Translations under genes and position numbers: made by a program
Source of the DNA: an uncultured beta proteobacterium
GTDB taxonomy: Bacteria; Pseudomonadota; Gammaproteobacteria; Burkholderiales; Rhodocyclaceae
Assembly (NCBI GenBank): GCA_903908065.1
Contig: CAIVQO010000060.1
Location: forward strand, 1 to 64,000
Reading direction: 5' to 3'
Length of the DNA: 64,000 nucleotides
In this document: piece by piece, positions 37,337-45,238 of the stretch
How positions within the stretch are numbered: position 1 is the stretch's first letter
How the letters are laid out: each line of letters begins with the position of its first letter
The notes under the pieces: generated by a model
Databases searched by the model: none
What the model saw: only the letters and a program-made list of their open reading frames with translations
Told to the model about the DNA's origin: nothing

Positions 37337-38692
37337 ATGCTCGACAACCTTACCCAACGCCTTGGCCGCGTCGTCAAGAACCTGCGCGGACAGGCACGCC
37401 TTACCGAAGACAACATCGGCGAAATGCTGCGCGAAGTGCGCATGGCCCTGCTCGAGGCCGACGTGGCCTTGCCCGTGGTGAAGGACTTTATTGCGAAGGT
37501 CAAGGAAAAGGCGCTTGGTCAGGAAGTGATCGGTTCCCTGACACCCGGCCAGGCGCTGGTTGGCGTTGTCCATCGCGAATTGACGGAGTTGATGGGCGGC
37601 GCCAGCAGCGGGCTCAACCTGGCTACCCAGCCGCCGGCGGTGATCCTGATGTCCGGCCTGCAGGGCGCCGGCAAAACCACCACCACGGCCAAGCTCGGCA
37701 AGTGGCTCAAGGAGCGGCAGAAGAAGAAAGTGCTGACGGTAAGCTGCGACGTGTATCGCCCCGCCGCCATCGAGCAGCTGAAGGCCGTATCGGCCCAGGC
37801 CGGGATCGATTTCTTTCCTTCGACGGGGGTGCAGAAGCCGGCCGATATTGCCGCCGCCGCCCTCGATCATGCCAAACGCCATTACTACGACGTGATCTTC
37901 GTCGATACGGCCGGCCGCCTGGCGATCGATGAAGCCATGATGGCCGAAATCAAGGATCTGCACGCCCTGTTGAAGCCGATCGAGACCCTGTTCGTGGTCG
38001 ATGCCATGCTGGGCCAGGACGCGGTCAATACCGCAAAGGCGTTCAACGAGGCGCTGCCGCTTTCCGGTGTGGTCCTGACCAAGCTCGATGGCGATTCGCG
38101 CGGTGGCGCGGCGCTGTCGGTTCGCCACGTCACCGGCAAACCGATCAAGTTTGCCGGCGTCGGCGAAAAGCTTGCCGGGCTGGAGGAGTTCCACCCCGAG
38201 CGCATGGCCAGCCGCATTCTTGGCATGGGCGACATACTCGGCCTGGTCGAGGAAGCGCAACGTGGTGTCGATCAGGAAAAGGCCCAGGAGTTCGTCAAGA
38301 AGATGAAGTCCGGCAAGGGCTTCGACCTCAACGACTTCAAGGACCAGATCGGGCAGATGAAGAAAATGGGCGGCCTCGGCGCCATGCTCGACAAGCTGCC
38401 GGCGCAGTTTGGCGCACTGGCGCAGCAGGCGGGAGGTGCCGTCGAGGAAAAGGCGGTGCGTCGCATCGAGGGCATCATCAATTCCATGACGCCGGCCGAG
38501 CGCTCCAAGCCCGAACTGATCAAGGCTAGCCGCAAACGGCGCATCGCCACCGGCGCCGGCGTTCAGGTACAGGAGGTCAATCGCCTGCTGAACCAGTTCG
38601 AGCAGACGCAGAAGATGATGAAGCAATTTTCCAAAGGCGGCATGGCCAAGATGATGCGTGGCATGAAGGGCTTGATTCCCGGCATGCGCTGA
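37337..38692 (+). CDS. ffh: signal recognition particle protein Ffh
   Basis: A 451-residue SRP GTPase. The N domain is MLDNLTQRLGRVVKNLRGQA. The G domain has GLQGAGKTTTTAKLG, DVYRPAAIEQL, DTAGRLAID and TKLDGDSRGGAAL. The Met-rich M domain (QTQKMMKQFSKGGMAKMMRG, ending GLIPGMR) binds 4.5S RNA and signal peptides. It targets nascent membrane proteins to FtsY/SecYEG. ATG 37337 gives the standard N-terminus. Confidence 0.97.
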   Translation: MLDNLTQRLGRVVKNLRGQARLTEDNIGEMLREVRMALLEADVALPVVKDFIAKVKEKALGQEVIGSLTPGQALVGVVHRELTELMGGASSGLNLATQPPAVILMSGLQGAGKTTTTAKLGKWLKERQKKKVLTVSCDVYRPAAIEQLKAVSAQAGIDFFPSTGVQKPADIAAAALDHAKRHYYDVIFVDTAGRLAIDEAMMAEIKDLHALLKPIETLFVVDAMLGQDAVNTAKAFNEALPLSGVVLTKLDGDSRGGAALSVRHVTGKPIKFAGVGEKLAGLEEFHPERMASRILGMGDILGLVEEAQRGVDQEKAQEFVKKMKSGKGFDLNDFKDQIGQMKKMGGLGAMLDKLPAQFGALAQQAGGAVEEKAVRRIEGIINSMTPAERSKPELIKASRKRRIATGAGVQVQEVNRLLNQFEQTQKMMKQFSKGGMAKMMRGMKGLIPGMR

Positions 38693-38706
38693 TCGCCGCG
38701 GAAATC

Positions 38707-38730
38707 GCCGCTCCGCCAGCGCCGACTTTG
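38707..38730 (-). repeat. dispersed repeat copy 4, between ffh and the kinase-like gene
   Basis: On the minus strand, CAAAGTCGGCGCTGGCGGAG continues CGGC. It matches the core except in the ACAC segment and lies in the 86-base gap after ffh. Confidence 0.5.
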
Positions 38731-38778
38731 CCGCAGCGGGTGCTGGCGCTGGAGGCTGGGGCGCGGTACCCTACGCCA

Positions 38779-40086
38779 ATGGATTATCTGGATTGGTTTG
38801 TGCCGCCGGAGTCGCTCGACGATTCCCGGATGCGTACGCGCCACCGGGGCATCACCAAGGCGCTGCTGACGATCTCGCTGGTGGTGACGGTAATGTTGCT
38901 GGCCGTGGCGCTGCTGCGTGGCCGCCTTGTCTGGGTGGAGTACCTGTTGTTTGCCGGCTGCATCCTGACGCCAGTAGCCGGCGCGCTGTTGATCCGAGCC
39001 ACTTCCAGCATTACCCTGGGACTGGTTGCCACCAACCTTGGCGGCATCGTGGTGGTGACGGCCTGGGCCTGGCTGAGCGGCGGCATCCTGTCGATTGCCC
39101 TGCCGGCCTTCCTGGCGAACATTGCCCTGCTGGGCACCTTCGGCAATGTGCCGATCCTGATCGCGATGGGTGTCGTGTTGGCCGCGGCCCTGCTTCTCCT
39201 CTACCTGTCGACCGTACTCGCCTGGTTGCCTCCCAGCATTGTCGCCGCCGCCGACCTGCCCGGTCTGATGCTGACGGCGATGCTGGGTTCGGCCGGGATC
39301 GTAGTGCTGGCTGGCTACTTCCTCGCCCGCGATCGTGCCCTGGTCAAGGCGCGCCTGCATGATGCACGCCTGGCCGCCGAGCAGTCCAGCCGGGCCAAGG
39401 CGGCTTTCCTGCGGTCGATGAGCCAGGAATTCCGCGCCCCTCTGGAGGCCATCCTGGGGCAGGCCGAAAGCTTGCGCGCCGCGCTGCCCGGCGATGCGCG
39501 CGAACAGCAGAGCCTGCAAGGCATCGTGATCGCCGGCCAGTATCTTGGCGACCTGCTGAACCAGTTGCTGGAAATGGGGCGTGTCGAGGCCGACGAGACC
39601 TCGGTGCGCATCGAGCCCGTCAAAGTGTCCGAGATCGTTGGCCCTTGCCTGGCCATCATTCGCCCCGAACTGGAGAAGCGCCGCCTTGCGCTGACCGATG
39701 ATTGCGGAGAGCTTGGCGCGCGCCATGTCTGGGCAGACCGGGTGCTGGTGCGCCAGGTCGTGCTCAACCTGCTGACCAATGCCGTCAAGTTCAACCGTGA
39801 GGGCGGATCGGTGGCGGTATCCTGCCAGGTACTGGCGGAATCCTTTTTGCGCATTGTTGTTGCCGACACCGGTGCCGGCATTGCCAAGTCGCGCCAGCGA
39901 GAGTTGTTCGAACCCTTCTCGCGCCTCGGCTTGCAGCAGGGCAGCGTGCGCGGAGCCGGTCTCGGACTGGTAATGTCAAAGCGGCTGATTGAGCGCATGC
40001 GCGGGCGCATTGCCTTCGAATCGATCGACGGCATGGGCAGCAGCTTTTGGATCGACCTGCCGCTGGCCGACGTCGGCAGCACTTGA
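38779..40086 (+). CDS. membrane histidine-kinase-like protein lacking the phospho-His (pseudokinase candidate)
   Basis: A 435-residue protein from ATG 38779. About six N-terminal transmembrane helices (residues about 25-185) form the input module. The HisKA-type dimerisation segment reads SMSQEFRAPLEAI, with Gln216 (codon CAG 39424-39426) where family members have the phospho-accepting His. The ATPase domain is intact: NLLTNAVKFN, VVADTGAGIA, GAGLGLVMSKRL. It may act by protein contact or as an allosteric partner; a sequencing error is unlikely to explain a clean codon change in-frame. No response regulator is adjacent. Confidence 0.85.
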   Translation: MDYLDWFVPPESLDDSRMRTRHRGITKALLTISLVVTVMLLAVALLRGRLVWVEYLLFAGCILTPVAGALLIRATSSITLGLVATNLGGIVVVTAWAWLSGGILSIALPAFLANIALLGTFGNVPILIAMGVVLAAALLLLYLSTVLAWLPPSIVAAADLPGLMLTAMLGSAGIVVLAGYFLARDRALVKARLHDARLAAEQSSRAKAAFLRSMSQEFRAPLEAILGQAESLRAALPGDAREQQSLQGIVIAGQYLGDLLNQLLEMGRVEADETSVRIEPVKVSEIVGPCLAIIRPELEKRRLALTDDCGELGARHVWADRVLVRQVVLNLLTNAVKFNREGGSVAVSCQVLAESFLRIVVADTGAGIAKSRQRELFEPFSRLGLQQGSVRGAGLGLVMSKRLIERMRGRIAFESIDGMGSSFWIDLPLADVGST

Positions 40087-40133
40087 AATCCGCTGCCGCG
40101 ACATCCATCTCCTCAGAGTCGAAGTCACGTTAT

Positions 40134-40158
40134 AATCCCGACAAAATAAGTCGGGTAT
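40134..40158 (+). promoter_or_regulatory. apbC: probable IscR type 1 binding site at the apbC promoter
   Basis: The 25-base imperfect palindrome (half-sites CCCGAC and GTCGGG around AAAATAA, ending TAT) agrees with the E. coli type 1 IscR consensus at 21 of 25 positions. It directly follows a perfect TATAAT (40131-40136), so bound [2Fe-2S]-IscR would block RNA polymerase. Confidence 0.65.
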
Positions 40159-40233
40159 GTTCGCCGCGGGTTCCGGGCGATAATCCGCGTCCGATTTTCG
40201 CCACCCTTCATTCGCTTTTCAAAAAGGTCTTTC

Positions 40234-41325
40234 ATGTCCATCAACGAACAGAGCATCCAGGCCGCGCTGCAGGCCGTTTTCGACCCCAATACCGGCAAAG
40301 ACTTGGTGGCCAGCCGCAGCGTGAAGAACATCAAGGTCAATGGCAACGACGTCGCCCTGGATGTCGAACTCGGCTATCCGGCGAAAAGCCAGATCGACAG
40401 CCTGCGTGCTGCCGTGATCGGCGCGCTGAAGGCGCTGCCCGGCATCGGCAACGTCAGCGCCAACGTGTTCTCTAAGGTGGTCACCCACGCCGTGCAGAAG
40501 GGCGTCAAGCTGATCCCCGGGGTGAAGAACATCATCGCCGTGGCCAGCGGCAAGGGCGGCGTCGGCAAGTCGACCACGGCCGTGAACCTGGCGCTGGCAC
40601 TGGCTGCCGAAGGCGCCACGGTCGGCCTGCTCGACGCCGACATCTACGGCCCCTCACTGCCGACCATGCTCGGCATCCCCACCGGCCGCCCCGAGTCGGC
40701 CGACGGCAAGAGCCTGGAGCCCATGGACGCCCACGGCATCCAGGCCATGTCGATCGGCTTCCTCATCGATCCCGAGCAGCCCATGGTCTGGCGCGGCCCG
40801 ATGGTGACCCAGGCCCTGACCCAGTTACTGACCGAAACGCGCTGGCGTGACGTGGACTACCTGGTGATCGACATGCCGCCCGGTACCGGCGACATCCAGC
40901 TCACCCTGGCGCAGCAGGTACCGGTGACCGGCGCGGTGATCGTCACCACGCCGCAGGACATTGCCCTGCTCGATGCGCGCAAGGGTCTCAAGATGTTCGA
41001 AAAAGTCGGCATCCCCATCCTCGGCATCGTCGAGAACATGAGCATCCACATCTGCTCGAAGTGCGGTCATGCCGAGCACATCTTCGGCTCCGGCGGCGGC
41101 GACCGCATGGCCAAGGACTACGAAGTCGAGATGCTGGGCGCGCTGCCGCTGGCGATGTCGATCCGCGAACAGATGGATGGCGGCAAGCCCACCGTCGAGG
41201 CCGAACCGGTCGGAAAGGCCACCGAGATCTACAAGGCCATCGCGCGCCGCGTGGCGGTCAAGATTGCCGAAAAGGCCAAGGACCATTCCAGCAAATTCCC
41301 CAGCATCAAGGTGATGAACACCTGA
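40234..41325 (+). CDS. apbC: iron-sulfur cluster carrier protein ApbC/Mrp
   Basis: A 363-residue protein with an N-terminal MIP18/DUF59 domain (NTGKDLVASRSVKNIKVN) and a ParA/Mrp NTPase. The P-loop is ASGKGGVGKSTTAVNLALAL, with DADIYGPSLPTMLG, DMPPGTGD, and CSKCGHAEHIFG supplying the CxxC cluster ligands. It binds and transfers Fe-S clusters in the cytoplasm. Its 3' end overlaps that of bioF by 20 bases on opposite strands. The upstream IscR-like site fits iron-sulfur control. Confidence 0.96.
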   Translation: MSINEQSIQAALQAVFDPNTGKDLVASRSVKNIKVNGNDVALDVELGYPAKSQIDSLRAAVIGALKALPGIGNVSANVFSKVVTHAVQKGVKLIPGVKNIIAVASGKGGVGKSTTAVNLALALAAEGATVGLLDADIYGPSLPTMLGIPTGRPESADGKSLEPMDAHGIQAMSIGFLIDPEQPMVWRGPMVTQALTQLLTETRWRDVDYLVIDMPPGTGDIQLTLAQQVPVTGAVIVTTPQDIALLDARKGLKMFEKVGIPILGIVENMSIHICSKCGHAEHIFGSGGGDRMAKDYEVEMLGALPLAMSIREQMDGGKPTVEAEPVGKATEIYKAIARRVAVKIAEKAKDHSSKFPSIKVMNT

Positions 41326-42499
41326 TCCCGGACAGGGCCGCCAGCAGGCGGCCCATTTCCGCCTCGCCCAGGCCGCTGTTGATTGCCAGGCGCAGGCGGC
41401 TGGTCCCGGGTGCCACGGTGGGCGGCCGGATCGCCACGGCAAGGATGCCGGCGTCGTCGAGTGCGGCCGCCGCGGTGAGCGTATCGGTCTCGGCGCCGAA
41501 TACCGCAGGCACGATCTGCGTTGCAGAGTCCAGCGTCGGGATGCCTTGCGCCGCCAGCGCCTGGCGCAGGCGTTCGGCATTGGCGGCGACGCGTGCGCGT
41601 TCCGCGTCCATGCCCGGAAGCAGGTCCAGCGCAGCATCCACCGCACCCAGCACCGGCGGCGGCAGCGCCGTGGTGAAAATGAAGCCCGAGCAGCGATTCA
41701 CCAGCCAGTCGATCAGTGCGCGAGAGCCGGCGACATAGGCGCCGAAGGCACCGAAGGCTTTGCCCAGCGTGCCCATCACCACATCGACGCCTTCGACGTC
41801 GGCGGCCAGGCCGCGCCCGCCCGGGCCGAGGATGCCAGTCGCGTGGGCCTCATCGACGTAGAGCAGGGCGCCGTGGCGCCGGGCGATTCCGGCCAGGCCC
41901 GGCAGGTCGGCGCGATCGCCGTCCATGCTGAACACCGATTCGGTGGCGATCAGCTTGCGTCCACGGTGCAGGCCCAGCAGCGTGTCGAGGTGATCGAGGT
42001 CATTGTGGCGAAACACATGAACCGGGCAGCGTGCGGCGCGGGCGCCATGGATCATGCTGGCGTGGTTGAGCTGGTCGCTGAAGATCGCCGTCGCATTTGC
42101 CGTGTCACCGGCGCCGACTTTCTGCCCCAGGCGCGCCAGCGCCGGCAGCACCGTGGCATTGGCCTGGAAACCGCTGGAAAACAGGAGCGCGGCCTCGCGC
42201 CCCTTGAAGGCGGCCAGGCGTTGCTCGACTGCCAGGGTGATTTCGCGGGTGCCCGTCACCAGGCGCGATGCGGGCGCGCCGGCGCCGTGGCACTGCGCCC
42301 ACTCCGCGGCGCGCTGCCTGAGCAGAGGATGCTGCGCAAGACACAGGTAATCGTTGGATGAGGCGTCGATCAGCGGCCGGCCGGTTGCATCGTGCAACGC
42401 GCCATTCCGATGCGAAAGGCCCCGCAAGCGCCGGCGCTGGTGGGCCCCATCGAGCGCCGCGAGTTCGGCATCGAGGAGACGTTCGAACTCGGAATTCAC
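41306..42499 (-). CDS. bioF: 8-amino-7-oxononanoate synthase with an in-frame repeat-encoded insertion
   Basis: A 397-residue PLP enzyme condensing pimeloyl thioester with alanine. Family marks are SSNDYLCLAQHP, GSRLVTG-like ASRLVTGTR, FSDQLNHASMIHG, DEAHATGILGPGGRGL and GTLGKAFGAFGAY (Lys binds PLP). Residues 127-133 read KVGAGDT inside LARLGQ-KVGAGDT-ANATAIFSDQ, about ten residues more than the usual connection here, and are encoded by dispersed repeat copy 5. GTG start overlaps bioA (GTGA). Confidence 0.93.
   Translation of the reverse strand: MNSEFERLLDAELAALDGAHQRRRLRGLSHRNGALHDATGRPLIDASSNDYLCLAQHPLLRQRAAEWAQCHGAGAPASRLVTGTREITLAVEQRLAAFKGREAALLFSSGFQANATVLPALARLGQKVGAGDTANATAIFSDQLNHASMIHGARAARCPVHVFRHNDLDHLDTLLGLHRGRKLIATESVFSMDGDRADLPGLAGIARRHGALLYVDEAHATGILGPGGRGLAADVEGVDVVMGTLGKAFGAFGAYVAGSRALIDWLVNRCSGFIFTTALPPPVLGAVDAALDLLPGMDAERARVAANAERLRQALAAQGIPTLDSATQIVPAVFGAETDTLTAAAALDDAGILAVAIRPPTVAPGTSRLRLAINSGLGEAEMGRLLAALSGIRCSSP
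42099..42124 (-). repeat. dispersed repeat copy 5, inside bioF in frame
   Basis: On the minus strand CAGAAAGTCGGCGCCGGTGA continues CACGGC, a full match to the core consensus. It sits inside the bioF coding sequence in a frame that reads KVGAGDT and keeps bioF open. Confidence 0.7.
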
Positions 42500-43767
42500 T
42501 TCAGCGTCGTCGCTCGCTCGGCCAGCACCTGGCGGACTGCCGCGGTAAGCCGCGCCAAGTCATCTGAGCCAATCACGAAGGGGGGCATCAGGTACACGAT
42601 GCGGCCGAAGGGGCGAATCCAGACGCCCAGCTCGGGGAAGCGGCGACGTAGGGCGTCGAGGTCGATCGCGCCCGACAATTCCACCGCGCCGATGGCGCCC
42701 TTGACGCGCAACGCTGCCACTCCCGGGATGGCGCGGCAGGGTTCCAGCTCGGCGCGCAACTGTGCCTCGATGGCCGCCACCTGGTGCAGGCGCGGCTCGC
42801 GTTCGAACAAGTCGAGCGAAGCATGGGCGGTCGCGCAGGCGAGCGGGTTGGCCATGTAGGTCGGGCCGTGCATCAGGGCGGCGGCGGGATCGGCGGAAAG
42901 GAAGGCGTCGAAGACGTGGTGCCGCGCCACGGTGGCGGCCAAGGGTAGGGTGCCGCCGGTCAGTGCCTTGGACAGGCAGACGATGTCGGGCACTACCTTC
43001 GCCTCCTCGCAGGCAAAAAGGTGGCCTGTACGACCGAAGCCGGTCATGATCTCGTCGGCGATAAGCAGTACCTCGTGGCGCCGGCAGGCCTCGGCGATGT
43101 GGCGCAGGGTGGCCGGATCGTGCATGTGCATGCCGCCGGCACCCTGCACCAGCGGCTCGACGATTACCGCGGCAATCCGTTCGGCATGGGTGGCGAGGAT
43201 GCGGTCGAAAGCCGCTGCCAACTCTGGCGTATCGGGCAACTCGGCCATGATCTGGTCCGGCATCGACCCGGCAAAAAGGGTGTGCATGCCTTCTTCCGGG
43301 TCGCACAGTGCCATGGTGGCAAAGGTGTCGCCGTGATAGCCGTGGCGGAAATACACGATGCGCTTTTTCTCCGCCTGGCCGCGGTTGCGCCAGTACTGGA
43401 GCGCCATTTTCAGCGCGACTTCAACCGAGACCGAGCCCGACTCGGTGAAGAACACCCGCTCCAGGTCGCCCGGAAGCAGTGCCGCCAGGCGCGTTGCCAG
43501 GCGCGCCGCCGGTTCATGCACCAGGCCAGCGAACATGACATGGGGCAGCTGCGCCAGCTGGGCCTCGACGGCGGTGCGGATATGCGGATGGTTGTAGCCG
43601 TGGCAGGCGGTCCACCACGAAGAGATGCCGTCGATCAGCTCGCGGCCGTCGGCAAGCCGCAGGCGCACGCCATGGCTGGCCACCACCGGCAGCGGCGCCG
43701 GCGCGGTCTGCATCTGGGTATAAGGCAGCCAGAGGTGGGCGAGGCCCGGGGTCAGCCAGTCGGACAT
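42496..43767 (-). CDS. bioA: adenosylmethionine-8-amino-7-oxononanoate transaminase
   Basis: A 423-residue class III aminotransferase. It starts MSDWLTPGLAHLWLPYTQM, with DGISSWWTACHGYNHP, FFTESGSVSVEVALKMALQY, ADEIMTGFGRTG and CLSKALTGGTLPL (PLP-Lys). The WxPYTQM and SSWW signatures are specific to BioA. The start at 43767 is divergent from bioD with 52 bases between; no BirA-type operator is seen there. Confidence 0.96.
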   Translation of the reverse strand: MSDWLTPGLAHLWLPYTQMQTAPAPLPVVASHGVRLRLADGRELIDGISSWWTACHGYNHPHIRTAVEAQLAQLPHVMFAGLVHEPAARLATRLAALLPGDLERVFFTESGSVSVEVALKMALQYWRNRGQAEKKRIVYFRHGYHGDTFATMALCDPEEGMHTLFAGSMPDQIMAELPDTPELAAAFDRILATHAERIAAVIVEPLVQGAGGMHMHDPATLRHIAEACRRHEVLLIADEIMTGFGRTGHLFACEEAKVVPDIVCLSKALTGGTLPLAATVARHHVFDAFLSADPAAALMHGPTYMANPLACATAHASLDLFEREPRLHQVAAIEAQLRAELEPCRAIPGVAALRVKGAIGAVELSGAIDLDALRRRFPELGVWIRPFGRIVYLMPPFVIGSDDLARLTAAVRQVLAERATTLK

Positions 43768-43819
43768 GGGATGGGCATTGGCCGGAGGGCCGCTAGAATC
43801 GCGGCGCAACGGGGGAACT

Positions 43820-44488
43820 ATGGGCGCAAATTTTATCACCGGTACCGGTACCGACATCGGCAAGACGTGGCTCTGCTGCGCCCTGTTGCGCCATTGGCGG
43901 GCGGCGGGGTTGCGACCGGCGGCACTCAAGCCAGTGCTCTCCGGCTTCGACCCGGATGCGCCGCAGGCCAGCGATGCCGGCCAGCTGCTGGCCGCGCTGG
44001 AGCAGCCGGTCGATGATCGCGCGCTGGACGCCATCGCGCCCTGGCGTTATGCGGCGGCGCTGTCGCCCGACATGGCAGCGGCGCAGGAGCGCCGCCAGGT
44101 GCCCTTCGACGCCCTGGTGGCATTCACGCGGCGGGCCGCGCAGGCCCGAGGGGGCCCCCTGCTGGTGGAGGGGGTAGGCGGTGTCATGGTGCCGCTGGAC
44201 CAGGTCCATACGGTGCGCGACTGGATCGCTGCCGGCGGCCTGCCGGCGGTGCTGGTGGCCGGCTCCTATCTGGGCAGCATGAGCCACACCCTGACGGCAC
44301 TGGAATCGCTGATCCGCGCCGATGCTCCCGTCGCCGCCATCGTGGTCAACGAAAGCGAGGGATCGCCGGTGCCGATCGAGCTGACGCTGGACAGCCTGCT
44401 GCGCCATGTGGCGGGAATTCCACTGGTGGGCATCCGCCGTGCCGACCCGGCGCCGGGCGTTGCCCGCCTCGCCGCCTTGTTGGCGTGA
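43820..44488 (+). CDS. bioD: dethiobiotin synthetase
   Basis: A 222-residue P-loop enzyme (FITGTGTDIGKTWLCCALL) forming dethiobiotin from DAPA, CO2 and ATP. KPVLSGFD, VEGVGGVMVPL and the closing NESEGSP loop match BioD. GGGGGAAC precedes ATG 43820, and TAGAAT at 43794 may be the -10 box. bioC, bioB and bioH are not in the window. Confidence 0.95.
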   Translation: MGANFITGTGTDIGKTWLCCALLRHWRAAGLRPAALKPVLSGFDPDAPQASDAGQLLAALEQPVDDRALDAIAPWRYAAALSPDMAAAQERRQVPFDALVAFTRRAAQARGGPLLVEGVGGVMVPLDQVHTVRDWIAAGGLPAVLVAGSYLGSMSHTLTALESLIRADAPVAAIVVNESEGSPVPIELTLDSLLRHVAGIPLVGIRRADPAPGVARLAALLA

Positions 44489-44529
44489 CAAGGGCAGGGT
44501 TGGGGGCGGGGGGCAAAACATGGGCGGCG

Positions 44530-44556
44530 CCTAACGTTCCCTGCGGGAAAGTTAGG
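44530..44556. promoter_or_regulatory. 27-base near-perfect inverted repeat upstream of dcd
   Basis: CCTAACGTTCCC-TGC-GGGAAAGTTAGG has 12-base arms with one mismatch. It lies 42 bases after bioD and directly before TATACT (44560-44565), so it covers the -35 region of the likely dcd promoter. It could be an operator or the bioD 3' hairpin; no T-run follows. Confidence 0.5.
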
Positions 44557-44598
44557 TCGTATACTGCGCCCCCTTGACCACCTTTCCCCGGAAGCGCC

Positions 44599-45165
44599 AT
44601 GGCCATCAAGTCTGACAAGTGGATACGCCGCATGGCGGCCCAGCACGGAATGATCGAACCCTTCGAGGCGGGTCAGGTACGTGAGGCCAACGGCCACAAG
44701 ATCGTTTCCTACGGAACCTCGAGCTACGGTTACGACATCCGCTGTTCGCGCGAATTCAAGCTGTTCACAAATATCAACAGCACCATCGTCGACCCGAAGA
44801 ATTTCGACCCGAATTCCTTCGTCGAAGTGAATGCCGATCACTGCATCATTCCGCCCAATTCCTTCGCCCTGGCACGTACCGTCGAGTATTTCCGCATTCC
44901 GCGCAATGTATTGACCGTCTGTCTGGGCAAGAGCACCTATGCCCGCTGCGGCATCATCGTCAATGTCACGCCGTTCGAGCCCGAGTGGGAAGGCTACGTG
45001 ACGCTGGAATTCTCGAACACGACGCCGCTGCCGGCCAAGATCTACGCCGGCGAAGGCTGCGCCCAGGTGCTTTTTTTCGAGTCCGACGAGGTCTGCGAGA
45101 CGTCCTACAAGGACCGCGGCGGCAAGTACCAGGGGCAGACCGGCGTCACCCTGCCCAAGATCTGA
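44599..45165 (+). CDS. dcd: dCTP deaminase
   Basis: A 188-residue trimeric deaminase giving dUTP. It begins [13 protein letters not shown] and contains [40 protein letters not shown] with the catalytic Glu in [13 protein letters not shown], and a Gln/Gly-rich tail ([13 protein letters not shown]). Normal length. A terminator follows and separates it from the decarboxylase gene. Confidence 0.96.
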   Translation: MAIKSDKWIRRMAAQHGMIEPFEAGQVREANGHKIVSYGTSSYGYDIRCSREFKLFTNINSTIVDPKNFDPNSFVEVNADHCIIPPNSFALARTVEYFRIPRNVLTVCLGKSTYARCGIIVNVTPFEPEWEGYVTLEFSNTTPLPAKIYAGEGCAQVLFFESDEVCETSYKDRGGKYQGQTGVTLPKI

Positions 45166-45200
45166 CGCCTAGCGCCAGTCTCGTCCATCTTTACTCTCGA

Positions 45201-45226
45201 CCCGCCCCCGGCGGGTTTTCGCTTTT
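45201..45226 (+). terminator. intrinsic terminator after dcd
   Basis: ACCCGCC-CCC-GGCGGGT-type hairpin followed by TTTCGCTTTT, ending 13 bases before the next gene's start. Read-through could still supply the decarboxylase. Confidence 0.6.
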
Positions 45227-45238
45227 GAGGAAACCGCG

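Noticed and set aside
43768-43819. BirA operator between bioA and bioD
   Set aside because: No TTGTAAAC-type palindrome in the 52-base gap.
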